64,000 bases of DNA from Diplosphaera chodatii (lineage: Eukaryota; Chlorophyta; Trebouxiophyceae; Prasiolales; Stichococcaceae), in NCBI GenBank assembly GCA_032358165.1, contig JAALGY010000015.1, positions 3,248,626 through 3,312,625 of the forward strand, in the 5' to 3' direction. Shown here one piece after another: positions 49,819 through 61,800 of the stretch. The notes beneath the pieces were generated by a model that was given only the letters and a program-made list of their open reading frames with translations, made no database searches and was not told the origin of the DNA. The position numbers and the translations under genes are program-made. Within the stretch, counting starts at the first letter, position 1. Each line of letters starts with the position of its first letter.

Positions 49819-52800
49819 GCAGTGGGCGCAGCAGCTTCCACAGCAGCCCAGCAATGGAATGCAGCCACAGCCGCAGCAATTTGCGCCTGCCGCTCCCTTT
49901 CAGCAGCAACCCCAGGCGATGCGGCAGCAGCACGCTGTGCAGCAGCAGGTGCCGCAGCAGCAGATGCAGCAGCAACAGATGCAGCAGCAACAGATGCAGC
50001 AGCAGCAGTATCGCCAGGCGCCTGCCCCGCAGATGGCTGCGCATGCACAGCCGCAACAGCAGCAGCGGCCACAGCAGCAGCAGGCATTCCAGCAGCCTGC
50101 GGCGCAGCGTCCGATGGGCTATGCCCAGGCTCAGCCGCAGGCGCAGGGGCAGCCGATGTATCAACCACAGCAACAGCCTCGCCAGCCACCTCAGCAGCAG
50201 CTGCAGCAGACCCCGGTGCAGCAGCAGCAGCCGCAGCGGCTGCCACAGGTCCAGGCTGTGACGCTGCAGCCCGAGCCCTTCGGTGGCGCCGATGACCCAT
50301 TTGGTGGCGAGGACGCTGCCGTGTTTTCAGACATGGCGTCCTTCTTCCTCGGAGGCGATGGCTCTGGCGGCGATGCTGCAGGGCAGCCAGCTGCCGTGCT
50401 GCCCCCAACGCCGCAGGTGACTGTCAGTTGATGCTGTATGCTCCCACAACTAGCAAGCAAAACCATGCATCTTATGGAAGTCAGTCAGCCAACCCTGCAG
50501 TCCGATGTGCATTATTGTCAGTGGATCCTTTGCAGGACCTGCAGCAGGAGGAGGAGCAGTTCTGGCGGCAGCATGCCGCCCTGCTGTCGCCGCACTTGCG
50601 CTCGGAGCTGGTCATCTGCCAGCACCTGCTGCGGGCGCTGCGCACACGCTCCGAGCCTGCCGCCCAAGCACAGGTGTATACCTCGTTATTCTGCTGGAAA
50701 TTGCATGCGGTCTGTGCGTATAATGATATATGCTGCGCACGCCATGCGCCTTACGCACCCAGCCTCCAAATGCTCCTCGAATCTGCCCGCTGCAGGTAGG
50801 CGTGCTCAGCAGGCTGCTGCAGGCGGTGGCGCCGGTGCTGAGCCTGAAGCGGGGGCAGCCGATGCCGCCGCAGCTGGCGCCTGTGCAGGTCCGGCTGGCG
50901 GCGCTGCAGAAGGCGCAGGCCAAGCTGTCGTCGGTCCTCCCCGTGCTCCGCCCGCAGCTGGTGAGCTGGTGGTATCCTCGGCGTTAAAAGGTTTGACTCC
51001 ACCTATTCCTGCTCTATGCTTGGCTGGCAATCTCTGGCAGCCTTCATTGTCTATGCAAGGACATGCATAACAGGCTGCAGTGCAGGTTTGTACTCGTGCT
51101 GCTGCAGACAAAGATGAGGGAGCGGCTGTTGCGAGAAAAGGCGCAGCAGATGGCAGCTCAGCGCCAGCAGCAGACGCCACAACAACAACAGCAGCTGCCA
51201 CAGCAGCAACAGCAGCCGTCACAGCAGTATCAGCAGGCGCCTCAGCTTCAACAACCACTGGCGCAACAGCCCCCGCAGCAGCAGCCTATGCCGTCTCAGC
51301 TGAGCCAGCAGCAGGCGCAGCCGCCGCAGCAGTGGCAGGGCGTTGCAGCAGCTGCAGTGCCCGCACCCCAGCAAGCCGTAGAACCCCTGCAGACGCTCAT
51401 GCAGCCGGCCGCAGCGCCGCAGCAGGCTCCGCAACAGGCGCAGCTGCTGCCAGGCCAGCTGGCCCCTGCGACTGCTGTGGTGCCCGCTGCTCCTGGCTTC
51501 AAGACGGTGAGTATTGTCGCGTACGACGAACCTGAACACGCCATCCGCAGAACTTGCTCCCCTAGACAGGAACTCCCATCGGATGGTGCTGTATGTCAGA
51601 GTCGTGAGAGGCAAGCTGGGTGGTGCCGCTGTTCTTGACAGGTGCTGGGGCAGCCGACAGCCGAAGACATCGATGTGCTGGGTGGTATCGAGGTCAAAGC
51701 AGAGTTGGCCCCTCAGCCCCTGGCGCCGTCGCCCATCAGCCCAGAGCAGGTGAAACCTGCAACGCTGCACTGCTTCTACAGTAACCCTCTCGTCAGCTCA
51801 ATGTCAGACAAGGTTCTGCAGCCAATGCGCAAGACCCCACAGCTCGTGTCAGACAACTCGTGTGTCGCCATGGTCCCACAGGCACTCCTGAGCGCCATCG
51901 GGCAGTCCCAGCACAAGCAGCTGGCAGCCGCGTCCACACAGCTGCGACGCACGCTCTGGCTGGTGCGCTATGCCCAGGGAACATATGGCAGTCCGCGCAG
52001 CAGACAATGCCCAGCAGTCTGACAAGGCCTGAGCATTGGCACCTTACAGGAGGACACCGCTGCGCCGCCGCCGCCGCCAGCAGCCTGGCTGGCCGCACTG
52101 CATCCGCACAAGGTTCCTGAGGATGCCACACCAGCGAAGCCGCCGCAAACACCTGAGATCATCGCTTCCAGGTGGACAGCATGCGCCAACGCTGCTTCTG
52201 GCTTCCAGACACTCATCGTTGCACAAAGCTAGCATTTCGCAGTCGTACAGCCTATGTTTTGTCAGAGCTTCAACAGAGCACTGGATCATGCTCCCGCTTC
52301 GCAGGTCCGTCAACAAGTGCTTCGTGGAGGGTGTTATCTCTGCTCAGGCCGCCCCGCTGCAAGCAGACCTCAACGGCAGCGTCGGCAGGGTTGCTCCTGA
52401 GCAACAAACGGCATCAGCAGCCGCATTGCAGCCCGCTCTTCAGGAGGAGTGCAGGGAGGCTATGGCGCAGACAGCCGGCTTGCAGCTGGAGGTGGTGTCA
52501 CCGGAGCCGGGGTCCAGCGATGTGCTTGTGCGCTGCACAGCGCCAGCAGCGGCAAGTGCAGCCGCAGCTGATGCCTCAGATGCTGCCACGAATGATGTGG
52601 CCATGCACGAATCGGAGCAGGATGCTGCCATGCCGTCAGATACGCCAGCCACCCCCGAGCTCAGCGAGGCGCAGCGCACGATGCTGGTGCGGCTGCCGCC
52701 AGCCTACACAGCAGGGTCCGCAGCAGCGGCCTCCGCTGAGTTCATTTCAGATGCCGATCAGCAGGTGAGCAGTTTCATTCTATTCTGATATGGGTGCTGT

Positions 52801-52996
52801 AGCACTACTGCTCATGGGACATGACGCATGCTGGTGCAATGATGGAGCACCATAAATCTCAGTGGCGCTGATGCAGGGTACTGCCGTGCGGGACACCTAC
52901 TACAAACTGATGGAAGCCGCGCCGCAGCCATGGACACTCCGCAGCCTGGCGGAACACTGGTCTGACGCTGTGACAGCATGCAGCAGTGGCAGCTGA
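49138..52996 (+). CDS. MED15: Mediator complex subunit 15 (KIX domain, glutamine-rich)
   Basis: Eleven exons in frame (49138-49187, 49289-49385, 49547-50416, 50536-50673, 50796-50960, 51108-51506, 51642-51749, 51882-51962, 52050-52171, 52304-52763, 52877-52996) give 869 residues. Residues 1-75 match a short KIX domain: TAENRNMVVSFM, LTDLLGTQDVSKEVAKLEGR and IFQLYGQNQDEYLNRVEAKI, like the plant MED15 pattern of a helix ending KLE/FEEKI followed by sq-x-YL-x-KI. Long polyglutamine blocks follow (from about residue 100, and again after TKMRERLLREKAQQM), then PFGGADDPFGGEDA. The C-terminus has RLPPAYTAGSAAAASAEFIS and DTYYKLMEAAPQPWTLRSLA, like the Mediator-binding end. KIX would bind activators in the nucleus. 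Assignment rests on KIX plus architecture; other Q-rich coactivators are possible. Confidence 0.68.
49774..49818 (+). repeat. CAG trinucleotide tract encoding polyglutamine in MED15
   Basis: An almost pure CAG run (13 or so repeats) after ATG at 49774, within exon 3. It encodes the longest pure glutamine block; similar mixed CAG/CAA runs follow to about 50230. Confidence 0.9.
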
Positions 52997-55706
52997 CACG
53001 CTTGACATGTTATGTGTGGCTGGTTGTTGCTTGCCAGCAACTCTACCTACTTTCTCCACCATCATGGAGGTGTTACTGTATGATAGCCCTACTGTGGCAC
53101 TCCCACCGCACGCCCGTTGCACGCGGTGGGTTTGTCAGGCCTGGTTTGAGCACGCACTTCCACATCGGATTGTGCAGTGAGTGCGATGCTCTTGTACCTC
53201 ATCCTTGAGCACGATCCCCCACCGATGGGCAAACTGGCGGTCGCACATGCAATGATCTTTCTGCCGTGATGTCAGAGTGATCTGCCCTTGCAGACATGCA
53301 ACATGCACAAACGTACAGCGTCGTCTTGATAGCATATATACGAACCATCAGCCACGCTCGAACTTACATCAGCATCAACACGTCTAGAATGCTGCCACAA
53401 TTCAGCAACAAAGTTCGGCCACAGATGATTTTGGCCATCAATGCACTGTTGACTTGCAGCTCCAGGCCTGATTATAGCTTTGAGGCAGGGCGAAGCCAGA
53501 TCCGCTTGACCTGCAGTGATCTGCAGGATAGCGCACGGGGCGCAGTCATGGCAGCAGGCGGCTGGCGTTGCAGCCGCACCAGGCATGACACACTGTTGGC
53601 CTTGATGCATGTTGCTGCCTCAATCATTTGCGATCACGGGAGGAATTTCCGACTGCCCCAGAGGGCGCAGGGCATCACCAAAGCCCTGATTTGCTCCACC
53701 GTGTTTTGTGTATATATCATACATTACGGTTTACAGCGCCTGCTGCCGTTGTGCAGGGTGTAGACGCCAGCGGGTAGGTGACCCACGCCGCTGCAGGGCG
53801 TAGTGCTCGCAGGGATGGCGGTACTACTGCGCAGCAACAGGTGCTGTAGTCTTTGGTGCTCTGCATGTTGCTCTTGCATATTGCCCCGAGCAGCACTGCG
53901 GGCTCCTCTTTGCTCTGCAACACTCTGCGCCACTTCGTGGCATCAATCCTCCCTACAGCAGGGATGCTGAGTGCATGATGCCAGCATCTTCATTCGGCGC
54001 AACTTGCTGCAGGCGCTGTTGCTGGACTGTGTCACAGGCTGCTTTGTATATTGCAGATGACTAGCGGGTTTATGTCCCCACGCAGTCAGCTGTGGGCGCT
54101 GCCGGAGGCTCACAGCGGTGGGCGGGGGCACCAGAGCGCAACCAAAACAGCAGACGACAGCCATCTCCATCTGCTTGCCCAGTTGCGCCATCAGTGTTTT
54201 GGTCCTGGTGGATCAGTGATGCAGAAGTTGTGACCGCCCGAGGCCAGCTCCTAGGCGCAGCGCAAGCGTCACTAGGTACAACCCAGCTACCCGCTGCTAT
54301 GGTCGTTCACTTGTTGCTCTGAAGCCGAGCTTCTTTCGTGGCATAGGAAACAGCCGGCGAGCCACGACGACCGGCTGCAGTGGGCACCCTGGCGCCTGGG
54401 GACAGCAGCGCTGCCATGCAGCTGCAGGTTGCCCTTCGGTCCACGAGGCGCTGTGCTCGCGATGAGCAGCATGCTAGCCGAGCATCAGCTTGGGCATGCT
54501 GCGAGTCTCGCCGTTGATTGGTGCAGTCAGCATGCCCTGCCCACGGCAGGCGCCCCACCATGCAGTTTTGTGCGTTGCAAGGCTTCTGGACTGGGGGGCG
54601 CGGCTGACGGCAGAGCGGCCAGCGTGCAGCTCGGCGGTCCGCGGGCGGGGCACAGTCATGGCGAAGCTCACGTGCCAGCTCCATCCGCCACCCTTCCAGG
54701 CGCGGCCGGCCACTGGAATGTCTTTGCTCCCGCTCACATGACGATGCCAAGTACCTTGCTTTACATCCTGACCACAGCGCAGCGGCAGCTGTGCCGCCAG
54801 GCGCCTCATTTGAGTGTAGCCGTCTGCGGGCGCAGGCTGGACGTCGGATTGGAGCTGCGGTGGGAGCTGGGGGAGGCGAGAACGCCACTACACAGGTGCA
54901 GGCGCTCTCTCTGAACGACTTCCCCGTGTCCCAGGTGTGCCATGGGAGCGGCCTTGCACTACTTCTTCTGCAGCTGCGCTTGTCGCAACAGCAACAATAT
55001 GGGGGACGGGTGGTGTGTTCCCCACTTTCGGTCAAAGCTGCAACGGCAACCTGTTGCAGGTTGTCGTTGTCCGAGTTCCAATGTCCAGATTGTTTGTGAT
55101 TTCCTCACTTGATGCAGCGTCTTGGGCGGGCGCAGGGGCTGGTGGGTGCCAGCCTCCTGCCGCAGCCGCCGGGCCTGCGGCCTGGCAGCAGGCGCAGCAA
55201 GCGCGGCCGCAACAGCGGGCGGCTGGCACGGCATCCACACCAGATGGGCCCCGCCGCTGTGTCCGGCAGATGTGCCGCAGGATGGGACGTCTGACGCTGA
55301 GCGCATGCTTCTGTCAGAGGCCTCGCTGCCGAGCGCCCGGCGGTGGGGGCTTTGCCGAGGTGGCTGTGCACCCACATATCATAACATCGCATGCCGGCGC
55401 AGGGCGCGGACATCAGGTAGAGAGGTCCAGGGCTGCGGCCGGTTCCCAGGCAGCTGAAGGCGGCAGAACCGTCACGCAGGTGCAGTCGCGCTGTGATGTG
55501 TAGCTGTGATCTGCTGAGCACTGTCACATTCTTTCGTGGGAAGTCAGCACAGGCTCTACGCTCCTTACGCCTTGGCTTTGGTTAGTAGGATGTGAGGTAG
55601 GCTGCTGACTTCCCGGCAGTGCCCAAATGCTACAAGACCTGACTCGTTGGCATTGTGCACAACAACAGTGCCTCAAGCAGTCTGTCTGCTGCCAGGGCCT
55701 GGGCTG
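52997..55706. other. MED15 3' flank and unresolved 5' part of the next gene
   Basis: From 52997 to about 54050 no exon is supported. From about 54790 there are plus-strand pieces that could be upstream exons of the next gene: ALSLNDFPVSQ ending at a GTGTGC donor near 54934, and an open exon from 55118 to about 55265 whose best frame ends in a basic stretch (RPGSRRSKRGRNSGR) like a nuclear signal. Frames could not be joined with confidence. Confidence 0.3.
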
Positions 55707-58262
55707 ATGCCGCCGGAGGACAGCGATGCCGGCAGCGTGAAGGGGTGCACTGCAGCAAGCGAGAACGGCAGCTGCCGCACCAGGCGCAGCGGCAACAACC
55801 TGCGGCCAGCGGGGTGTTTGGGCGAGGTACGTGATGCTCAGACGCAAGCTCAGCGGGGCGGCTGTGGTCTGCTTGTGCCTCTGCTGCACGCCTATATGGG
55901 CGTTGCCTGCCCTGCAGTTGCCGCTCTCTCTCAGTGAAGATGCAGTGCTCCAGTGCACACAGATGCCCACCAGCTGGGGTTCAGAATGTGCCCTGCAGCG
56001 ACAGGTTTCAGCAACAACGATGAGTATGTCAAGCGCTGAAACGCAGGGTGCGGCCCAGCTGCAAGGGGGCCAAGCCGGCGCCGCAGTGACTACGGCGGCG
56101 CCGGAGATGGGCGCTGCGCCACGGCGTAGGCGGCCGATACCCAGCAGCGCCACCTATCAGCCGGCAGCGGAGGACCTGGCGGTGGTTCAGGCGGCGGCTG
56201 CCACAGTGCAGCGGCATCCCGAGTCTCGACTGGCGGCAGCCCAGGGGCGTGATCGGCAGCCGCTGGCGGCAGTAGTTGCAGCACATCAGCGGGTTGTCAG
56301 AGACATTCACGCCGAGGCTGCAGAGACGCAGCATCCAGCGGCGATGTCTGGGGGGCAGGTGATCCTGTCGGTGCTGAGCTGTCTGCAAACGAGGTCCCTG
56401 CTGTGAGATTGCCATTATCTAAGCTTTGTCATCGCCACCGTTCACGTTTCTAAACACCTGGATCTGCATGTAGGAGCGCTGGGTGTCGTGTTGCGCATCA
56501 GCCTGCGGTGTGGAGGTCAGACTCCGCCCCATGCTGTACAGCCACGCTGCCCGTGCGCGCGGTCTGGTGCCGGCATTGGTGCTTCGTGTGGTGCTCACCT
56601 GCGCCTCAGTCCTGTCACTATGATTATCTGTGCAGGGCGTCAGAAGCGAGGCGGAGGCGGCCGAGGCTGAGGCGATGGGGTCCGCGTCCAGGGCCACGGT
56701 GCGGTCCTGTATACACTTGCACTGGGTTTATGTTTTGCACCTGATGCTACCGTAGTTCATCTGTTCGAAGTCGTGTTATGGGGCACATGATCTATGTTGT
56801 CAACTCGCTGCAGATGGCGGCGGCGGCCAGCAAGACAGCAGGGCGGCGGCAGCAGTACATGGCGCCGGCCAGCCACGAGGATGTCGAAGCCAGCTATGCC
56901 GCCCTGCAGAACCGCAGGCGCAGCCCGCGAGGCTCCAAACATCAAGCGGAGTTCAGCGCCGAGCTTGCGCAGCTCGCCGCCGGCAGCGCCGCGCGGCCAG
57001 CATCAGAGTTTCCTGCCATTGTGGAGGCGCCAGCGCTGCTGCCGACAGCTGAGCAGGAGGCAGCAGAGCCGCCAGTGTATCTCCACCCATTCATGGAGAT
57101 CCGCCCGGGACAGACGGTGGTGCCCCGCGGCGGCGGGGACCCGCTGCTGCAGGTGCGGCAGGTGCCCGCCGTGGACGCCGACGCGCTGACAGCATGGCTA
57201 GTGGACGCGCTGGACGGCCGCCGCCTGCCGCTCCTGCCCGCAGAGCTGGGCAAGTACAGCCTAGAGGCGTGGGGCGGCATCCGCTGGGCCCGCAACGACG
57301 GCAGCTGCGGGCTGTGAGTGTTGCGCTGTGACTTTGGTGAAGTGCAGTGGCTAACCTGACCTTGAACATCGCACCCTGGTCAGAGTTGCCACCCTGACAC
57401 CGCGCTGCTGTCCATGCTGGTGCAGGTACGTGCAGTATGACACCGACCAGGGCGCGGCCCAGCACGAGTTCGCCAAGGCCCTCATGCTGCACTACCACAA
57501 GCTGTTGTGCAAGCACTTTCCTGCAGAGATGCTGGCAGAGCACCAGGCGCTGCCCCTGATTGCGTATGCGTGCGTGCGGCACGAGGACATCACCATCCCC
57601 TGCACACACTTTGCCGTCACCAGGGACCATGTGTCCACCAGCCACGTCCACAGCCACGAGCGCGTGGGCTGCCTCTTCATGGGCATGGCCGGTGCGCTGT
57701 GCGCTGTGCATGCTTGAGATATGCGCCCTCTGTTCTTCAGTTTCGGCAACTGCCTAGAGCATATCTCAGGGTGCTTCTCCGCCCCAGGTGACGGCGAGCC
57801 GCCAGACCGCTACGTCTTCGTGATCCCCGGCCTGCGGGTGTGGATGCGCATCGTACCCGGGCTGCTGCTGCGGTTTGACTCCTCCCGCTTCACCCACGCG
57901 ACGTGGTACAACTTCGACCCGCAGCCGCCGACGGCCGAGCAGTCTGCGGGCAAGCAGCACACCTACGGTGAGGGGGTTGCAGGTGTGCATAGCACAGCCG
58001 TGGTGTGCTGCTCGTGTCACCATTGGTTGTCACACCGAAGCTGGGATGTGGTGAACCTGCTGCAGGGGTGGCGATGGTGCAGAAGGGAAACGTCATGGCC
58101 GCCATGGAGGGGGTGGTGCGCAGCATCCTGGTGCCTGGCCTGGAGTGCACAAACATGTGCCTCAGGGGTGAGCGTGTGTTCAAGGATCTGGTGGCAGGTG
58201 ACCCGATCAACAGCAGCAAGTCTGGGGCTGAGCTGCTTGCGGAGATGCGGGTGTGCGACTGA
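55707..58262 (+). CDS. Unrecognised protein, possible Fe(II)/2-oxoglutarate dioxygenase fold at the C-terminus
   Basis: Exons 55707-55826, 56047-56358, 56636-56698, 56814-57313, 57426-57691, 57788-57967 and 58066-58262 join in frame to 545 residues from ATG 55707; further upstream exons are possible. The first 260 residues are Ala/Gln/Arg-rich and probably disordered (PEMGAAPRRRRPIPSS, QNRRRSPRGSKHQAEF). The folded part has EAWGGIRWARNDGSCGLYVQ, YDTDQGAAQHEFAKAL, HEDITIPCTHFAVTRDHVST, SHVHSHERVGCLFMG, YVFVIPGLRVWMRIVPGLLL and RFDSSRFTHATWYN. The order H-x-H/D, about 50 residues, then G-x3-RF..FTH resembles a double-stranded beta-helix dioxygenase such as algal TET/JBP-like or Oxy_6 enzymes, but the first motif is HVH, not HxD. 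I do not recognise the family; function is not assigned. Confidence 0.5.
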
Positions 58263-58890
58263 CACAGGTTTTGATTGTGTACACTATATGATTTTGGAGT
58301 TTGGTGCAGGCTGAACTTGTAGCTGTGATTCCGGTGGCAAATGGGGACCTTTATGTCCATCCTTAATGCACACATACAGCATGGCTACACGGCACAACAG
58401 CTGCACAGAGTCACTTTAGCTTCGCTTGTCCTTCACCTTCATTCACCGGGTGAAATCGCCGCCGGCGAATGGTGCGGCGGGCATGTGCACACAACCAACC
58501 GCGCCTTGGCACTGCTGCATGGCATCAGAAACACCGACCACAGCCTAGAACTGGACCTGCAAACATGCCGACTCACTACATATACTGCAGATAGGCTGGA
58601 ATGGGCGTTCACAGCTCGTGTGGCCTGCCTGCCTGCAATGACACACAGACTGTTGTGCCAGCTATGCTCCGAGAGTGAAGCTGCATCGAGCCGGTGAGCG
58701 CTTGCGCCTGCTGTACATCCATGACACGAACGTCCAGTCTTGTCTGCTTGCCAGTGCGCACAAAGAACCGTGCAGCATCGCCTGACCCGTCCCGCCGCTG
58801 CGCATCTGCATCGCCACCGACAGCAGCGGCGTCTGGAAGCCTAGCAAGGCACACGCATTGAGTGCGTTTGAGCGTTGTCACTGTTCTGAT
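58263..58890. other. Intergenic left of the tandem array
   Basis: 3' flank of the preceding gene. On the minus strand about 58680-58860 stays open in two frames (for example RFFVRTGKQTRLDVRVMDVQ), which might be an exon of an unseen gene, but no splice context or family supports it. Confidence 0.3.
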
Positions 58891-58899
58891 GCTGGTCTG

Positions 58900-61800
58900 T
58901 GCGAACGCAGAGCGGGTGGAGTGGCAAAGCTGGTGGCTCGGCGCGGACATCAGGTGCTCATGGCCTGCGGGCCAGCGCGACTGCTGCATGCCAGCTCAGG
59001 TTGTGGACATCGCTTGTTGGTGCTGAACGAGGCGCATCTGGCATCCTTTGGACATGGCTTGGGGTGCCAAATGGTCAGGTGCCAGGCACAGCATGCCCCT
59101 GGCGGCACTGGATGGCGGTGCCGCCGGCTGCAGACCATGCCGACGGTGGGGCGGTCAGCAGGTTGTGGGCATTTGCGAAAGCAGCTTCCAACGCTGCATT
59201 CGGTAGGCCTATTGCATGCTCTTGAATGCCCGATGCTCGAAGTGCAGGACCTGCAGCCACTAGCTGCTGCACTGAGCACGTCGTCAGTCAGTGCCGATGT
59301 CAGCAACCCAGCACAGCTGCTGCATGCCACCTCAGGTTGTGGGAACTGCCCGTTCATGTTGAACGACGTGCATCTGGCATCCTCAGGACACGGCTTGAGA
59401 TGCCCAGTGGACAGTAACCACGGAGAACAGCGACCAGCCGCGGTGGACGTGCGCTACCGCCGGCTGCAGGCCGCGCCGGTGGCGGCGCTGTCAGCGGGTT
59501 GTGGGCGTCTGCGAGAGCAGCGTCCAGCACATGATTCGGCAAGCCTATGGCATGCTCTTGAATGCCTCAACTCAGATTTAAAGTATCCTAGCCATTGAAA
59601 GCATGGAGCCGCATGTCGCTTGTCAGTATTGTGGCCTGAAAACCAGCGCAGCTGCTGCATGCCATATCAGGTTGTGGTAACTGCCTGCCAGTGCCGACTG
59701 TAGTGCATTTGGCATCCTCACTGCATGGTTTGGGGTGCCAAATGGCCAGGTGCCAGGCAGAGCAGCCCCTGGCGGCACTGGAGGGCAGTGCCGCCGACTG
59801 CAGACCATGCTGACTGCGGGGCGGCCAGCGGGTTGTGGGCGTCTGCGAAAGCAGCTTCTAGCGTGTGATTCGGTAAGCTTATGGCATGCTGTTGAATGCC
59901 CGATACTCGGATGTGAGGTCCTGCAGCCACTAGTTGCTGCATTGCGTACGTCATCTGTCAGTGCCGGTAACAACAGCCCAGCACAGTTACTGCATGGCAC
60001 CTCAGGTTGTGGTGGTTGCCTGTTTATGCTGAACGACATGCATCTGGTCTCCTTAGGACATGGCTGGGGGTGTCGAATGCTCAGGTACCTGGAAAAACAG
60101 GGGCTGGCAGCGGTGAGCATGCGCTACCGCCGGCGGCCGACCACGCCGGAGGCGGGGCGGTCAGCGGGTTGTGGGCGTCTGCGAAAGCAGCTTCCAGCAC
60201 ATGATTCGGTAGGCTCAGCGCATGCTCTTGAATGCCTGATGCTCAATCTGCAGGTCCTCCAGCCATGAGTTGCTGCAATGTGCACGTCATCTATCAGTAG
60301 CATGGCCTGCAATCCAGCGCAGCGTCTGCATGCCATGTCAGGTTGTGGGAATTGCCTGTTCATAGTGAACGACGTGCGTCTGGCAGCCCCAGGACACGGG
60401 TCGGGGTGTCGAATGCTCAGGTGCCAGGCACAGCAGCCCCTGGCGGCACTGGAGGGCGATGCCGCCGGCTGCAGACCGTGCCGACGGCGGCGCTGTCAGC
60501 GGGTTGTGGGCCTTCGCAAAAGCAGCTTTCAACGCTGCATCCGGTAGGCCTATTGCACGCTCTTGACTGCCTGATACTCGAATTGCAGGTCCTGCAGCAG
60601 CCAGCCGCTGCACTGGGCATATTATTTGTCAGGGCCTGAAAGCCAGCGCAGCTGCAGCATGCCATGTCAGGTTGTGGTAAATGCCTGTTCGTGCTGAACG
60701 ACGTGCATCTGGCAGCCTCAGGACGCGGTTCGGGATGCCAAATGGTCAGGTGCCGAGAAACTCAGGGACCGGCCGCGATGTGCATGCACTACCGCCAACC
60801 GCAGGCCATGCCGAGGGCGGGGCGGCCAGTGGGTTGTGGGCGTCTGCAAAAGCAGCTTTCAACGCTGCATTCGGTAGGCTTAGTGCATGCTCTTGAATGC
60901 CTGGTGCTCGAATTGCAGGCTTTGCAGCAGCCAGCCGCTGCACTGGGCACGTCATCCGTCAGTGCCAATGACAACAGCCCAGCACAGCTGCTGCATGCCA
61001 TGTCAGGTTGTGGTAATTGCCTGTTCATGCTGGACGATGTGCATCTGGCATCCTCAAGGCACGGTCTGGGGTGTTGAATGCTCAGGAGCCAGAAAACAGA
61101 ACGACCGGTCGCGCTGGGCATACCCTACCGCCGACTCCAGGCCATGCCGAGGGCGGGGCGCTCAACGGGTTGTGGGCATTTGCGAAAGCAGCTTCCAACG
61201 CTGCATACGGTAGGCCCACTGCATACCTTTGATTGCCTGATACTCGGATGTGAGGTCCTACAGCCACCAGCCGCTGCACTGAGCACGTCGTCAATCAGTG
61301 CCGATGTCAGCAACCCAGCACAGCTGCTGCATGCCATGTCAGGTTGTGGGAACTGCCCGTTCATGTTGAACGACGTGCATCTGGCATCCTCAGGACACGG
61401 CTTGAGATGCCCAGTGGTCAGTAACCACGGAGAACAGCGACCAGCCGCGGTGGACGTGCGCTACCGCCGGCTGCAGGCCGCGCCGGTGGCGGCGCGGTCA
61501 GCGGGTTGTGGGCGTCTGCGAAAGCAGCTTCCAGCACATGATTCGGCAAGCCTATGGCATGCTCTTGAATGCCTGATACTCCGATGTGAGGTCCTGCAGC
61601 CAGTACTTGCTGCAATGTGCGCATCGTCAGTCAGTGCCGACATCATGAACCCAGCACACCTGTTGCATGCCATGTCAGGTTGTGGGAACTGCCTGCCAGT
61701 GCCGACTGCAGTGCGTTCGGCATCCTCACTGCATGGTTTGGGGTGCGCAATGGTCAGGTGCCAGGCACAACAGCCCCTGGCGGCATTGGAGGGCGGTGCC

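Noticed and set aside
49511..50173. Leucine-rich 220-residue open frame on the minus strand
   Set aside because: It is the complement of CAG/CAA glutamine codons in MED15 exon 3 (CTG = Leu), so an artefact of the repeat.
49822..50295. Alanine-rich open frame on the plus strand in MED15
   Set aside because: Shifted reading of the CAG tracts (GCA = Ala); the glutamine frame joins neighbouring exons in phase.
53296..53763. Plus-strand open frame of 155 codons after MED15
   Set aside because: No recognisable domain, composition not coding-like compared with neighbours, and it lies in an AT-richer spacer.
58609..58870. Minus-strand exon (GFQTPLLSVAMQMRSGGTGQ)
   Set aside because: Two frames are equally open, with no splice partner or family; kept only as a note on the intergenic entry.
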